From Thioalkalivibrio thiocyanodenitrificans ARhD 1 (GTDB lineage Bacteria; Pseudomonadota; Gammaproteobacteria; Ectothiorhodospirales; Ectothiorhodospiraceae): a stretch of 64,000 nucleotides of DNA. Below, in pieces: positions 55,841 to 63,792 of this stretch. The notes beneath the pieces are model-generated. The model searched no databases. It saw nothing but the letters and a program-made list of their open reading frames with translations, and was not told the DNA's origin. The stretch covers positions 2,605,407-2,669,406 of the forward strand of contig NZ_KB900536.1 of the NCBI RefSeq assembly GCF_000378965.1, in the 5' to 3' direction. Within the stretch, counting starts at the first letter, position 1; every line of letters begins with the position of its first letter. The position numbers were made by a program, and so were the translations under genes.

Positions 55841-58800
55841 ATGCCTTCTGACTACAAAGCCATTCGCGCCGACAACGAGAGGCGCTACGGCACGGACATC
55901 GGCCGCATCGGGCCGATGCTCCTCGCTGACCGCTACGACGACCGCACCCACTTCATCTTCGAGCTTCTGCAGAATGCGGAGGACGCACTCGCGCGTCGTG
56001 ACCAATGGCAGGGGGCGCGAGCCGTCTCATTCCAACTGACCGATACCCAACTCCGCTTCAGCCACTTCGGCCAGCCCTTCTGCGAGGCTGATGTTCGAGG
56101 AATTTGCGGCATCGCAGAGAGTACGAAGGCGCTGACCGCCATCGGTCGGTTCGGCATCGGCTTCAAATCCGTTTACGCCATTACGGATCGCCCAGAGGTG
56201 CACTCGGGGACGGAGGCCTTTGCCGTCGAAAGCTTCGTCTGGCCTGTTGGGGTCCAGCGTGCCTCCCGGGACGACGACGAGACTCTTTTTGTCCTCCCCT
56301 TCAAGTCGGGTGACTCGCACGCGCTTGACGATGTCTCCCGTGGTCTTCAGCGCCTCGGCACGACCGCGCTCCTCTTCCTGCGGCAGATCGAGGAGGTGCG
56401 CTGGAGGGTAAAGGGTGGGCCTCCAGGGACCTACCTCCGCGAGTCGCGGCACGTGGCTGACGGGGTTCGCCGGGTTACCGTTATCGGCCAACAACACGAC
56501 GCCGACGATGTCGATGACGAATGGCTCGTCTTCTCGCAGGCCGTTGCGGCCCAGGACGGACGCCATGCCGGCTACGTCGAGATCGCCTTTTCACTTTCCA
56601 ATCAGCCACCCGAGGGCGAGGCCATTCAGCGGGTAGAGCGCTCGCCGCTCGTCGTGTTCTTTCCCACGGTGGTCGAGACGCACTTTGGCTTTCTGTTGCA
56701 GGGTCCATATCGCACCACGCCGAGCCGCGACAACGTGCCCCGGAGCGACCCATGGAACCAGCATCTTGTTGAAGAGACCGGATCGCTTCTCGTGGACGCG
56801 CTTCGATGGTTGCGCGAAAACGAATTGCTCGACGCAGCGGCTCTGCGGTGTCTGCCCATTGATCCATCGAAGTTCGGCGAGGCGAGCATGTTCGCGCCGC
56901 TCTTCCAGGTGACTAAGGAAGCGTTGTCGTCGGAGCGTCTGCTGCCGCGATTCGGCGACGGCCATACACCGGCCGACCGTGCGCGGCTCGGGCGCACCCA
57001 GGAACTCCGCGATCTCTTCAGCGCCTCGCAGCTTGCCGCGCTCCTGGGAGAAGATGGGGAACTCTCTTGGCTAAGCGGCGACATAAGCCAGGATCGCGCG
57101 CCAGAGTTGCGACGGTATGTCATGCAGGAGCTGAGTGTCACAGAGATTACGCCGGAAACCATCATCCCCCGGCTCGACCAATCGTTCCTCGAAGCGCAGC
57201 CCGATGATTGGATTCTGAACCTCTACGAGTTCCTAGGCGGCCAAGCCGCCCTGCGCCGGCGGCTCGATGGCTTGCCGCTTATCCGGCTGGTGGACGGCAG
57301 CCACGTTCCACCGCGAGTCGACGGTCAGCCCCAAGCGTTCTTGCCGAGCACGATAACGACGGGATTCCCCACGGTCCGGGCATCGGTATGCGGGACGGAG
57401 TCGGCGCGCGAGTTACTTCGGTCGCTGGGACTGACGGAGCCGGACCCGGTGGACGATGTGGTCCGAAATGTTCTTCCGAAGTATCGGTCAGACAAGGTCG
57501 ATATCGCAGACGACGCTTACGAGAGCGACATACGCCGCATACTTGCTGCCTTTTCGACGGATTCCAAGGATCAACGCGAAAAGCTGCTGGTAGCGCTGCG
57601 TGAAACACCGTTCGTCATGGCGGTCGATACAGGCAATGCACGCAAGTACGTTGAGCGGCCCGCTAGCGTCTATCTTTCCACCGAACGCCTGAAGGAGCTG
57701 TTCGCGGGGATTCCAGATGTGCTGCGCGTGGACGATGCGTATTCATGCCTCCGCGGCGAGGAGGTGCGGGAACTACTCGTAGCGTGTGGAGCGGTTCGAT
57801 ACCTCCGACCAGTCGCGGACGCGTCGCTTTCATGGGAGCAACGGCAGGAACTGCGAGAAAGAGCCGGTCACGCGGAGACTTCGAACCAGAATGATCGAAT
57901 TACGGATTGGTCGCTGGTTGGTCTCCGTCATCTCCTCAGCGCGTTTCCGGGCCTGTCGTCCGAGGAGCAGGTTGCCAAGGCTTGGCGTCTTTGGGAGGAG
58001 CTCGCGAATCTCGAAGAGCGTCGTGGAAAGAGCGTCTTCACTGGTGAGTACACTTGGACGCACTACGGCACGTACCGCACAATATTCGACGCCGCTTTCA
58101 TTCGGGAACTGAACGAGACTGCGTGGATTCCCGATGAAAACGGAGACCTTCATCGGCCCGAGTTCGTCCTGTTCGACACCCTCGGCTGGAAGGCAAACCC
58201 ATTCCTCGAGTCCAAGATCCGTTTCAAGCCACCGATCATCGAGGCGCTTGCGAAGGAAGCAGGTATCGAGACCGGTGTGCTGGACCTACTCAAGAAGCAC
58301 GGAGTCACCAGCGTCGCTGAACTCGTCGTTCGACTCGGCCTCGCCGAGGACTCGGAAGCGGGTGAGAGCGACCAAGTCTCCGAAACCGCGAAAGAGGGAG
58401 TGGAGCCAGCGGACGACACGCTTGTTACCACTCCCAGCGCCCCGAGGACGCAGGAGTCCAAGCCAGGCGGATCAGGAGATGCGGGTGGAGGCTCAGGAAC
58501 AACCACCGCCGGAACCAGAGGCAGTGGAAGCGGCGGCAGAAGGGAGAGCGATGGCACCGGCGAGCGGGCGCGCACTGAACCGAAGGATGCTCCCGGTCGG
58601 AAGGAGAGAGACCAAACACCTGAGCGTACACCCGCGATGTTCATCTCCTACGTCGGAGCACATCCCGACGACGAGGAACCGGACCCCGACGGCCTAGACC
58701 AGCAGGCCCGCATGGCACTCGAAGCGAAGGCCATCGAGTTCATCTTGTCCCGCGAGCCTGAATGGCGCCGCACACCAACCCACAATCCGGGTTATGACCT

Positions 58801-59071
58801 CTATGTGGCCGACGAAGGCGGCAACGCGACGCGGTGGTGTGAAGTCAAGGCAATGACGGGCAGCCTGAACGATCATCCGGTGGGACTATCGCGCACTCAG
58901 TTCGACCATGCCCGGGAGCACGGCGAGGCCTATTGGCTCTACGTGGTCGAACACGCGGGCACTGACGCCGCACGCATCGTTCGCATTCAGGACCCGGCTG
59001 GCAAGGCTCGAACCTTCACGTTCGACCGCGGTTGGATCAATGTTGCAGAAGTCGATGGTTCGGGTGAGTAA
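55841..59071 (+). CDS. Integron cassette D: sacsin-type GHKL ATPase with C-terminal DUF3883 domain
   Basis: The 1076-residue protein has an N-terminal Hsp90/sacsin-like ATPase. Its N-box has E41, N45 and D48 (ELLQNAEDA), and the ATP-lid glycine motif is GRFGIGFKS at 102-110. A long middle region, and a low-complexity Gly/Ser/Thr linker (about 885-925), precede a DUF3883-like nuclease fold with D986 (GYDLYV) and E1001-x-K1003 (CEVKA). ATPase plus PD-(D/E)xK-like end suggests nucleic-acid sensing and cleavage, as in predicted phage-defence proteins. At 3.3 kb this is a very large cassette. Its left boundary matches its own R'' GTCTAAC exactly. Confidence 0.85.
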   Translation: MPSDYKAIRADNERRYGTDIGRIGPMLLADRYDDRTHFIFELLQNAEDALARRDQWQGARAVSFQLTDTQLRFSHFGQPFCEADVRGICGIAESTKALTAIGRFGIGFKSVYAITDRPEVHSGTEAFAVESFVWPVGVQRASRDDDETLFVLPFKSGDSHALDDVSRGLQRLGTTALLFLRQIEEVRWRVKGGPPGTYLRESRHVADGVRRVTVIGQQHDADDVDDEWLVFSQAVAAQDGRHAGYVEIAFSLSNQPPEGEAIQRVERSPLVVFFPTVVETHFGFLLQGPYRTTPSRDNVPRSDPWNQHLVEETGSLLVDALRWLRENELLDAAALRCLPIDPSKFGEASMFAPLFQVTKEALSSERLLPRFGDGHTPADRARLGRTQELRDLFSASQLAALLGEDGELSWLSGDISQDRAPELRRYVMQELSVTEITPETIIPRLDQSFLEAQPDDWILNLYEFLGGQAALRRRLDGLPLIRLVDGSHVPPRVDGQPQAFLPSTITTGFPTVRASVCGTESARELLRSLGLTEPDPVDDVVRNVLPKYRSDKVDIADDAYESDIRRILAAFSTDSKDQREKLLVALRETPFVMAVDTGNARKYVERPASVYLSTERLKELFAGIPDVLRVDDAYSCLRGEEVRELLVACGAVRYLRPVADASLSWEQRQELRERAGHAETSNQNDRITDWSLVGLRHLLSAFPGLSSEEQVAKAWRLWEELANLEERRGKSVFTGEYTWTHYGTYRTIFDAAFIRELNETAWIPDENGDLHRPEFVLFDTLGWKANPFLESKIRFKPPIIEALAKEAGIETGVLDLLKKHGVTSVAELVVRLGLAEDSEAGESDQVSETAKEGVEPADDTLVTTPSAPRTQESKPGGSGDAGGGSGTTTAGTRGSGSGGRRESDGTGERARTEPKDAPGRKERDQTPERTPAMFISYVGAHPDDEEPDPDGLDQQARMALEAKAIEFILSREPEWRRTPTHNPGYDLYVADEGGNATRWCEVKAMTGSLNDHPVGLSRTQFDHAREHGEAYWLYVVEHAGTDAARIVRIQDPAGKARTFTFDRGWINVAEVDGSGE

Positions 59072-59077
59072 TTGGGC

Positions 59078-59137
59078 GTCTAACAACAGCATGCAGCGGA
59101 CGGCGCTTCGCGCCGCCGCTGATGCTGAGCGTTAACG
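59078..59137 (+). other. attC: attC site 4
   Basis: R'' GTCTAAC (59078-59084) and R' GTTAACG (59131-59137) enclose a near-perfect hairpin: CAGCATGCAGCGGACGGCG, loop CTTCG, CGCCGCCGCTGATGCTG. Unpaired extrahelical bases on one arm are typical of attC. Confidence 0.9.
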
Positions 59138-59146
59138 CAACAGAAC

Positions 59147-59863
59147 ATGTACCGGGAAGCCGTTGAGAATTTGCTTGCCGCAGCAACGGATTTGCTAGGG
59201 CTTCAAGTAGCCGCTGGGAGTGTAATTCGCGAACAGTCCAAAGAGAGGTATGGGCAGTTACTCGAATCTCATATACAAGTCGTAGGCGCAATAGGTTCTG
59301 CGGTGAAACGAAGGGACGGGGAGAGAGCCGAAATCGTTGGCGATTCGCAACAGCAGATAGTGTTGATAGCCTCATTTATCCAGGGCATTAACATCGTGGA
59401 ATGCGCTATCAGTGAGGGCTACTACATCCAAGCCGCTGCGTTAATCAGGCAAGAGCTGGAGACGATCGCGGCCCTTGAGGAGTTGAAAAAAGGAACACGC
59501 GTATTACGAAGGACTCCGAACGTAGGACATGTTCCATGGGCACTCGCGACTCTCTATGGTGACCTAAGTAAGGCGGCACATGCAGCGGATCATGACGTAC
59601 TTCAAGATATCCTAGCGCCAAATGCTGTGGGCTTAGCTGAAGATACAACTGGTGTGGTTATGGTTCAGCAATTCCGGGATCAATTATCGTGGCGTCTCTA
59701 TGGGTTACATGTTGCATTGTTGATTCTGCTTGCCGTTCATTTGCATGAGCACCAGGAAACTGTTCATGGAGAGGGCCAGGGGCTGAACGAGATCGAAATT
59801 CAAGCGGTGCAAAATGCCCAACAAATTATGATTGATGGTGGCTGGCTTGTCCTGCAGCCCTAA
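59147..59863 (+). CDS. Integron cassette E: unknown helical protein
   Basis: The 238-residue protein is predicted largely alpha-helical (VENLLAAATDLLGLQVAAGSVIREQ, IVLIASFIQGINIVECAISEGYYIQAAALIRQELETIAALEELKKG, LYGLHVALLILLAVHLHEHQE). It resembles cassette or plasmid proteins of the DUF5677 type, but I cannot confirm the family. Its own R'' (CCCTAAC) differs by two bases from the complement of its left boundary (TTAACG), so the boundary has drifted or recombined. Confidence 0.7.
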   Translation: MYREAVENLLAAATDLLGLQVAAGSVIREQSKERYGQLLESHIQVVGAIGSAVKRRDGERAEIVGDSQQQIVLIASFIQGINIVECAISEGYYIQAAALIRQELETIAALEELKKGTRVLRRTPNVGHVPWALATLYGDLSKAAHAADHDVLQDILAPNAVGLAEDTTGVVMVQQFRDQLSWRLYGLHVALLILLAVHLHEHQETVHGEGQGLNEIEIQAVQNAQQIMIDGGWLVLQP

Positions 59864-59938
59864 CAATGCCGTCAACTCGGACGCATTTTTCGTTTGCTGC
59901 GCTCACTACAAATGCGCTGGGTACGGCTGGCGTCAGGC
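59858..59938 (+). other. attC: attC site 5
   Basis: R'' CCCTAAC (59858-59864) overlaps the cassette E stop; R' is GTCAGGC (59932-59938), one base off the GTTRRRY consensus. Inner arms CGGACGCATTT and AAATGCGCTGGG pair, with the typical GCTGCGCTCACT loop region. Confidence 0.8.
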
Positions 59939-59953
59939 ATATCGGAGAGCATA

Positions 59954-60856
59954 GTGCCAGCTGCTGAATTTGAAGAACGCGAATTCGAGACGCCTCTTTA
60001 TAACCAATTGCAGCAAACCAACTTGGTGTGGTCTCCCGGGCAAGTATTGGAAGGGCACATTGGGTTTGATTATGCGGCGCTGTGCTTTGATCAGAGAATT
60101 TGGGATATTCACGGCTACGACCGGCCTCTCGATGGCGTTCTCTTGGACGATTTGTTTCTAATTCGGCATTTGCGGCACTTCCGGGAGCCGCGTTCGCTGC
60201 CAAATTTTGAGATTAATCTATTCATTCAGTCGAAGCGGCCCGATCATCTCAAGAATGTAGCTCAGAAACTCAGAGAGAAAGGAATTCAGGGTCCGTACTG
60301 GCGCATCAACATCAACCCCGACCAGCAGCACATACTTGAAACGCTGGCTGCGCACGTTGGCAGCAAGGGTCTTGTCTGTTACGCCGCAGCAGCGTTCCAC
60401 CGACTGAGTCAGCTGTACGGACACATTAGATCACGGAATATCGTAGAAAACTCGACATTTCCTGAGGCCCAGCAATTATCGGGGCACTCGAAGTGGAATT
60501 ACTGTGAACCCGGTAACGTTGGGGTTGCGAACGTCGAGCCTGAATTCATCGAGGGCCTTCCTCTATTGAATCGGCTTGAAGCACTTTCCTCCGAGTTGGC
60601 CAATGAACCAGATGAGAAGTTCAGACGTAACCTAAAGGTATTGGCAAACAGCGTGAATGCTTGCGCGGAGGAAGCCTCCTCAGAACAGGAGGCACGCGCG
60701 GCTCTGTTCTTTCAACGCCTTTCCGCAATCTCAGTTAGCCTGGATGCCATATCCGGAGAGAACGCGGATGCTTTGCTAGATTTTCTGACGGTGCAGGCAT
60801 TTTGTGTGTCCTTCGGAGTTCGTTGGTTTACGGTAGGCAGGAAACGATATGCCTAA
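59954..60856 (+). CDS. Integron cassette F: unknown protein
   Basis: The 300-residue protein starts at GTG 59954 with GGAG upstream. The first half reads EFEEREFETPLYNQLQQTNLVWSPGQVLEGHIGFDYA with aromatic and acidic residues and PNFEINLFIQSKRPDHLK, reminiscent of a nuclease-like fold, but no catalytic set is certain. The C-terminal third is helical. No family is recognised. The cassette's left boundary TCAGGC matches its R'' GCCTAAC with one mismatch. Confidence 0.68.
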   Translation: MPAAEFEEREFETPLYNQLQQTNLVWSPGQVLEGHIGFDYAALCFDQRIWDIHGYDRPLDGVLLDDLFLIRHLRHFREPRSLPNFEINLFIQSKRPDHLKNVAQKLREKGIQGPYWRININPDQQHILETLAAHVGSKGLVCYAAAAFHRLSQLYGHIRSRNIVENSTFPEAQQLSGHSKWNYCEPGNVGVANVEPEFIEGLPLLNRLEALSSELANEPDEKFRRNLKVLANSVNACAEEASSEQEARAALFFQRLSAISVSLDAISGENADALLDFLTVQAFCVSFGVRWFTVGRKRYA

Positions 60857-60949
60857 CAAATCGCTGCAGGTGACGTTTGACCCGCCGCCCATTTTTGCTG
60901 CCGCAAAACCGGCCGTCGCCTCAAACGGACCTGAGCTCAGGCGTTAGCC
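60851..60949 (+). other. attC: attC site 6
   Basis: R'' GCCTAAC (60851-60857) overlaps the cassette F stop; R' is GTTAGCC (60943-60949). Arms CTGCAGGTGACGTTTGA and TCAAACGGACCTGAG pair imperfectly around a GCCGCCC...GGCCG inner region. Confidence 0.87.
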
Positions 60950-60971
60950 ATACAAAGAAGGAACGCAGATC

Positions 60972-61871
60972 GTGGCAATTCTCAAGTTTCAAGAGATCAC
61001 TCTTCCGATGCTCAAGTTGGCTGCCGACGGAGAGGTGTGGTCGCTTGCCGATGCGCGGGAGGAAATGGCGAAGCACTTCCAGCTTACGAAGGAGGAACTG
61101 GAAGAGCTTCTGCCAAGTGGGCGCCAAGCGCGTTTTTCGAATCGAGTCGCCTGGGCAAAGGTTTATCTTGAGCGGGGTGGTCTGCTTTCATCCCCCAAGC
61201 GGGCACACTTTCAAATCACCGAGCGCGGAAGGGAAGTGCTTCAAGATCCGTCGGATGAGGTTTCCATCAAATTCCTCAGCCAGTATCCCGAGTTTCAGGA
61301 ATTCCGAAGCCGCTCGTCAAAGAACACCGAGGGCGAGACAGATGATGAGAATTCCGACACGCCGGAGGAGACCCTGGAATCAGCATACCTCACTATCCGT
61401 AAGAATCTGGCCTCTGAGGTGTTGGAGCGAGTGAAATCATGTACGCCGCACTTCTTTGAACATCTTGTCGTCGATCTGCTGCTGAAAATGGGCTACGGCC
61501 GCGCGGGTGGTGGCAGTGGCGAGCGTGTTGGCCAGGCGGGAGATGAAGGAATCGACGGAATCATCTCTGAAGATAGGCTTGGCTTGGAAATGGTGTATTT
61601 GCAGGCCAAACGCTGGGAAGGAACAGTGGGTAGGCCTGAGATTCAGAAATTCGTCGGGGCGCTTCATGGCAAGAGGGCGCGAAAGGGCGTTTTCATAACA
61701 ACCGGCTCATTTTCTGCTGACGCAGCAGCTTACGTCCAAACTATCGACCCGAAGGTGGCACTGGTTGATGGGAAGCAGCTTGCCGAGTACATGATTGACT
61801 TTGGGCTTGGGGTGTCCCTGGCTCGTGCATACGAGGTCAAGCGGATCGACACTGATTATTTCGAGGAGTAA
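60972..61871 (+). CDS. Integron cassette G: Mrr-type restriction endonuclease
   Basis: The 299-residue protein starts at GTG 60972. The N-terminal Mrr_N winged helix (about 1-95) is KFQEITLPMLKLAADGEVWSLADAREEMAKHF to KRAHFQITERGREVL. The catalytic Mrr_cat domain (about 155-290) has HFFEHLVVDLLLKMGY, D195 (GDEGIDGII) and Q211-A-K213, giving an intact PD-(D/E)xK-type site, followed by KGVFITTGSFS. Mrr enzymes cut modified DNA. The cassette's left boundary TTAGCC matches its own R'' GGCTAAC exactly. Confidence 0.93.
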   Translation: MAILKFQEITLPMLKLAADGEVWSLADAREEMAKHFQLTKEELEELLPSGRQARFSNRVAWAKVYLERGGLLSSPKRAHFQITERGREVLQDPSDEVSIKFLSQYPEFQEFRSRSSKNTEGETDDENSDTPEETLESAYLTIRKNLASEVLERVKSCTPHFFEHLVVDLLLKMGYGRAGGGSGERVGQAGDEGIDGIISEDRLGLEMVYLQAKRWEGTVGRPEIQKFVGALHGKRARKGVFITTGSFSADAAAYVQTIDPKVALVDGKQLAEYMIDFGLGVSLARAYEVKRIDTDYFEE

Positions 61872-61873
61872 AT

Positions 61874-61948
61874 GGCTAACAAAAGCGTCAACTCGGACCG
61901 GCTTCTCCGCTGCGCTCCAAAGCTGGCCGGTTACGCTAGGCGTTATCT
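61874..61948 (+). other. attC: attC site 7
   Basis: R'' GGCTAAC (61874-61880) and R' GTTATCT (61942-61948) enclose AGCGTCAACTCGGACCGGCTT and its partner AAGCTGGCCGGTTACGCT, with a TCCGCTGCGCT loop. It is very similar in sequence to attC5. Confidence 0.9.
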
Positions 61949-61951
61949 GTC

Positions 61952-62236
61952 ATGACTCAACGATACTGGGAAATCGCTGGATATCAGGGCACCGAGAAGA
62001 TATTCGAGCGGAAGATAAAACTCGGGTGCTATACCGAAAGTCAAATGAAGCAACTGTTGAAGGCGTTGGCCGCTAAGGTTGGGTTGAATACCGATGAAAT
62101 CGTCGGTGCGTATGCGAAACGGGGTACCAAGGACGCAAACGAACTATTAGAGGTCCGGCGCGACCCCAAATTCGCAACCCTAACGTGTGGTATTAACCCT
62201 CACTTTGTAGCTCGGGTAGTGAAAGAACGCTCATAG
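61952..62236 (+). CDS. Integron cassette H: small unknown protein, attC missing
   Basis: The 94-residue protein opens MTQRYWEIAGYQGTEKIFERKIKLGCYTESQMKQLLKALAAKVGLNTDEIVGAY. No family is recognised; it is basic and helical. Its left boundary (TTATCT) predicts an R'' AGATAAC downstream, but none is visible before the repeat and transposase remnant, so this cassette is probably truncated after its gene. Confidence 0.65.
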   Translation: MTQRYWEIAGYQGTEKIFERKIKLGCYTESQMKQLLKALAAKVGLNTDEIVGAYAKRGTKDANELLEVRRDPKFATLTCGINPHFVARVVKERS

Positions 62237-62261
62237 CAGGTGTATGGACTCGGGAGTTTGG

Positions 62262-62416
62262 ATATGGGGAGGGCGGGGGCAAGTCTAGTAATATATAGTT
62301 AATGGGAGCAGCAAGACTGATCACGGAAGCCCGGGTCAGAGAGGAACCTCTTCCAGCGCGCGCCATACGTGCTCGGTGAACCGGATTCCCGCATTACTAT
62401 CTATTGCTAGACTTGA
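62262..62416. repeat. Imperfect inverted repeat at the array end
   Basis: GGGGGCAAGTCTAGTAATAT (about 62270-62289) and CTATTGCTAGACTTGACCCC (about 62400-62419) are complementary with about three mismatches. They enclose 110 bases without a gene. The ends may be those of a small non-autonomous element or of the neighbouring transposase remnant. Confidence 0.5.
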
Positions 62417-62681
62417 CCCCGTTGTCCCCGTTGTCCAGCAGCCGATCGAAGCGCTTGAGCGGTGCGCCAATGCGCTCGGCGCCGGGGAAGTGACGCGCCA
62501 GTTCCATCAAGGTCAGGCGCCGGTCGATCAGCAATGCCTCGACGGCGAGGAATAGGTTTCGGACATTGCGCCGGTCGATCCGACTGGTGACAGGCCTGAG
62601 AATCTTATGCAAGATTGATGTGGCGCATAGCGGACGTTCCTCACGGTGGCTAGACGTGAGGAACAAAAACCTGTCATGCAC
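62397..62681 (-). pseudogene. IS4-family transposase remnant (N-terminal part)
   Basis: The encoded segment HDRFLFLTSSHREERPLCAT...NLFLAVEALLIDRRLTLMELARHF and PLKRFDRLLDN matches the N-terminal domain of IS4-family transposases. It stops after about 94 residues (DNGDNGVKSSNR) where the inverted repeat begins. The catalytic DDE domain is absent, so this is a truncated fragment. Confidence 0.7.
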
Positions 62682-62778
62682 GCTGTTTTCATCGAGCGTA
62701 GTACGTAACCATCGGTTTGCATAAGAGTATTTCTGGGGAAACCTCAGGATCTGTCACCTTTCTGGGGAGGAAACCATC

Positions 62779-63597
62779 ATGAATGCGACAATGCCTGATC
62801 TGGCAACTGTGAAGGAACGTATGAAGGCAACGTGGGGGGCGGGTGACTTCGGCGAGGTCGCGAAGTCGATCGAGTCGCATGCCGAAGACTTCATGTCGCG
62901 CCACGATATCGGGCCCGGCAGGCACGTGCTCGACATCGCCTGCGGCACCGGCAACCTCGCACTCCCGGCCGCCCGGGTCGGCGCCAGCGTGGTCGGCATC
63001 GACCTGGCCGGCAATCTGGTCGAGCAGGCCCGGGAAAGAGCCAAGGCCGAGGGACTCGAGATCCGTTTCGACGAAGGTGACGCGGAAGCCTTGCCCTACG
63101 CCGACGCAGGGTTCGATCTCTGCGTGAGCATGTACGGCATCATGTTCGCGCCGCGGCCGGAAGTGGCGACGACGGAGCTGTTGCGGGTATGTCGTCCCGG
63201 CGGCACGATCGCGCTGGCCAGCTGGACGCCCGAGGGGTTCATCGGGCGGATGCTGAAGGTGGTGAGCGCACATGTACCACCACCGCCCGGCGTTCCCTCG
63301 CCGCTGCTGTGGGGCCAGGCCGAGGCGGTCCGTGAACGACTCGGCGATGGCGTCTCCGCATTGGCGATGCAGCGCGTGCCGGTGTGGTTCGACTACCCGT
63401 TCCCGCCTGCCGATACCGTCGACTTCTACCGCCGTTACTACGGTCCGATCCTGCGCGTGTTTGACGCACTTTCCGACGAACACGCCGAGGCACTGGAACG
63501 CGATCTGGTCACTTTGTGGTCGGAGCACAATACGGCCGATGACGGTACGACGCGCGTCGAGGCCGAGTATCTGGAAGTAGTCGCGACCCGTGCGTGA
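62779..63597 (+). CDS. Class I SAM-dependent methyltransferase
   Basis: The 272-residue protein has the UbiE/Methyltransf_11-type fold: LDIACGTGNLALPAARVGASVVGIDLAGNLVEQA (motif I and post-I), FDEGDAEALPYADAGFDLCVSMYGIMFAPRPE (motifs II/III) and RVCRPGGTIALASWTPEGFIGRML. The substrate is not predictable. GGGGAGGAAACC precedes the ATG. It lies just beyond the integron array and IS4 remnant, and its GC-rich codon use is like the main chromosome. Confidence 0.88.
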   Translation: MNATMPDLATVKERMKATWGAGDFGEVAKSIESHAEDFMSRHDIGPGRHVLDIACGTGNLALPAARVGASVVGIDLAGNLVEQARERAKAEGLEIRFDEGDAEALPYADAGFDLCVSMYGIMFAPRPEVATTELLRVCRPGGTIALASWTPEGFIGRMLKVVSAHVPPPPGVPSPLLWGQAEAVRERLGDGVSALAMQRVPVWFDYPFPPADTVDFYRRYYGPILRVFDALSDEHAEALERDLVTLWSEHNTADDGTTRVEAEYLEVVATRA

Positions 63598-63605
63598 AGG
63601 AGTTA

Positions 63606-63621
63606 CCCGGCCATTGCCGGG
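63606..63621 (+). terminator. Hairpin after the methyltransferase gene
   Basis: The stem CCCGGC-CATT-GCCGGG (63606-63621) starts nine bases after the stop codon. No T run follows, so termination is uncertain. Confidence 0.45.
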
Positions 63622-63792
63622 CCGTTGTCTGGCTCACGCCCCCGGCAATGGTCGCGTGGCGGGGACGACGGGGTCGGACCACGGCTACCTTCTGATTCGC
63701 CTTACAAAGAGCCTCGGAATCGAGGAAGAAGATAAAAGGACACGCATCATTCTGTTGGCATCGATGGCGAGGGTCGAAAGCGATGGATCAGG

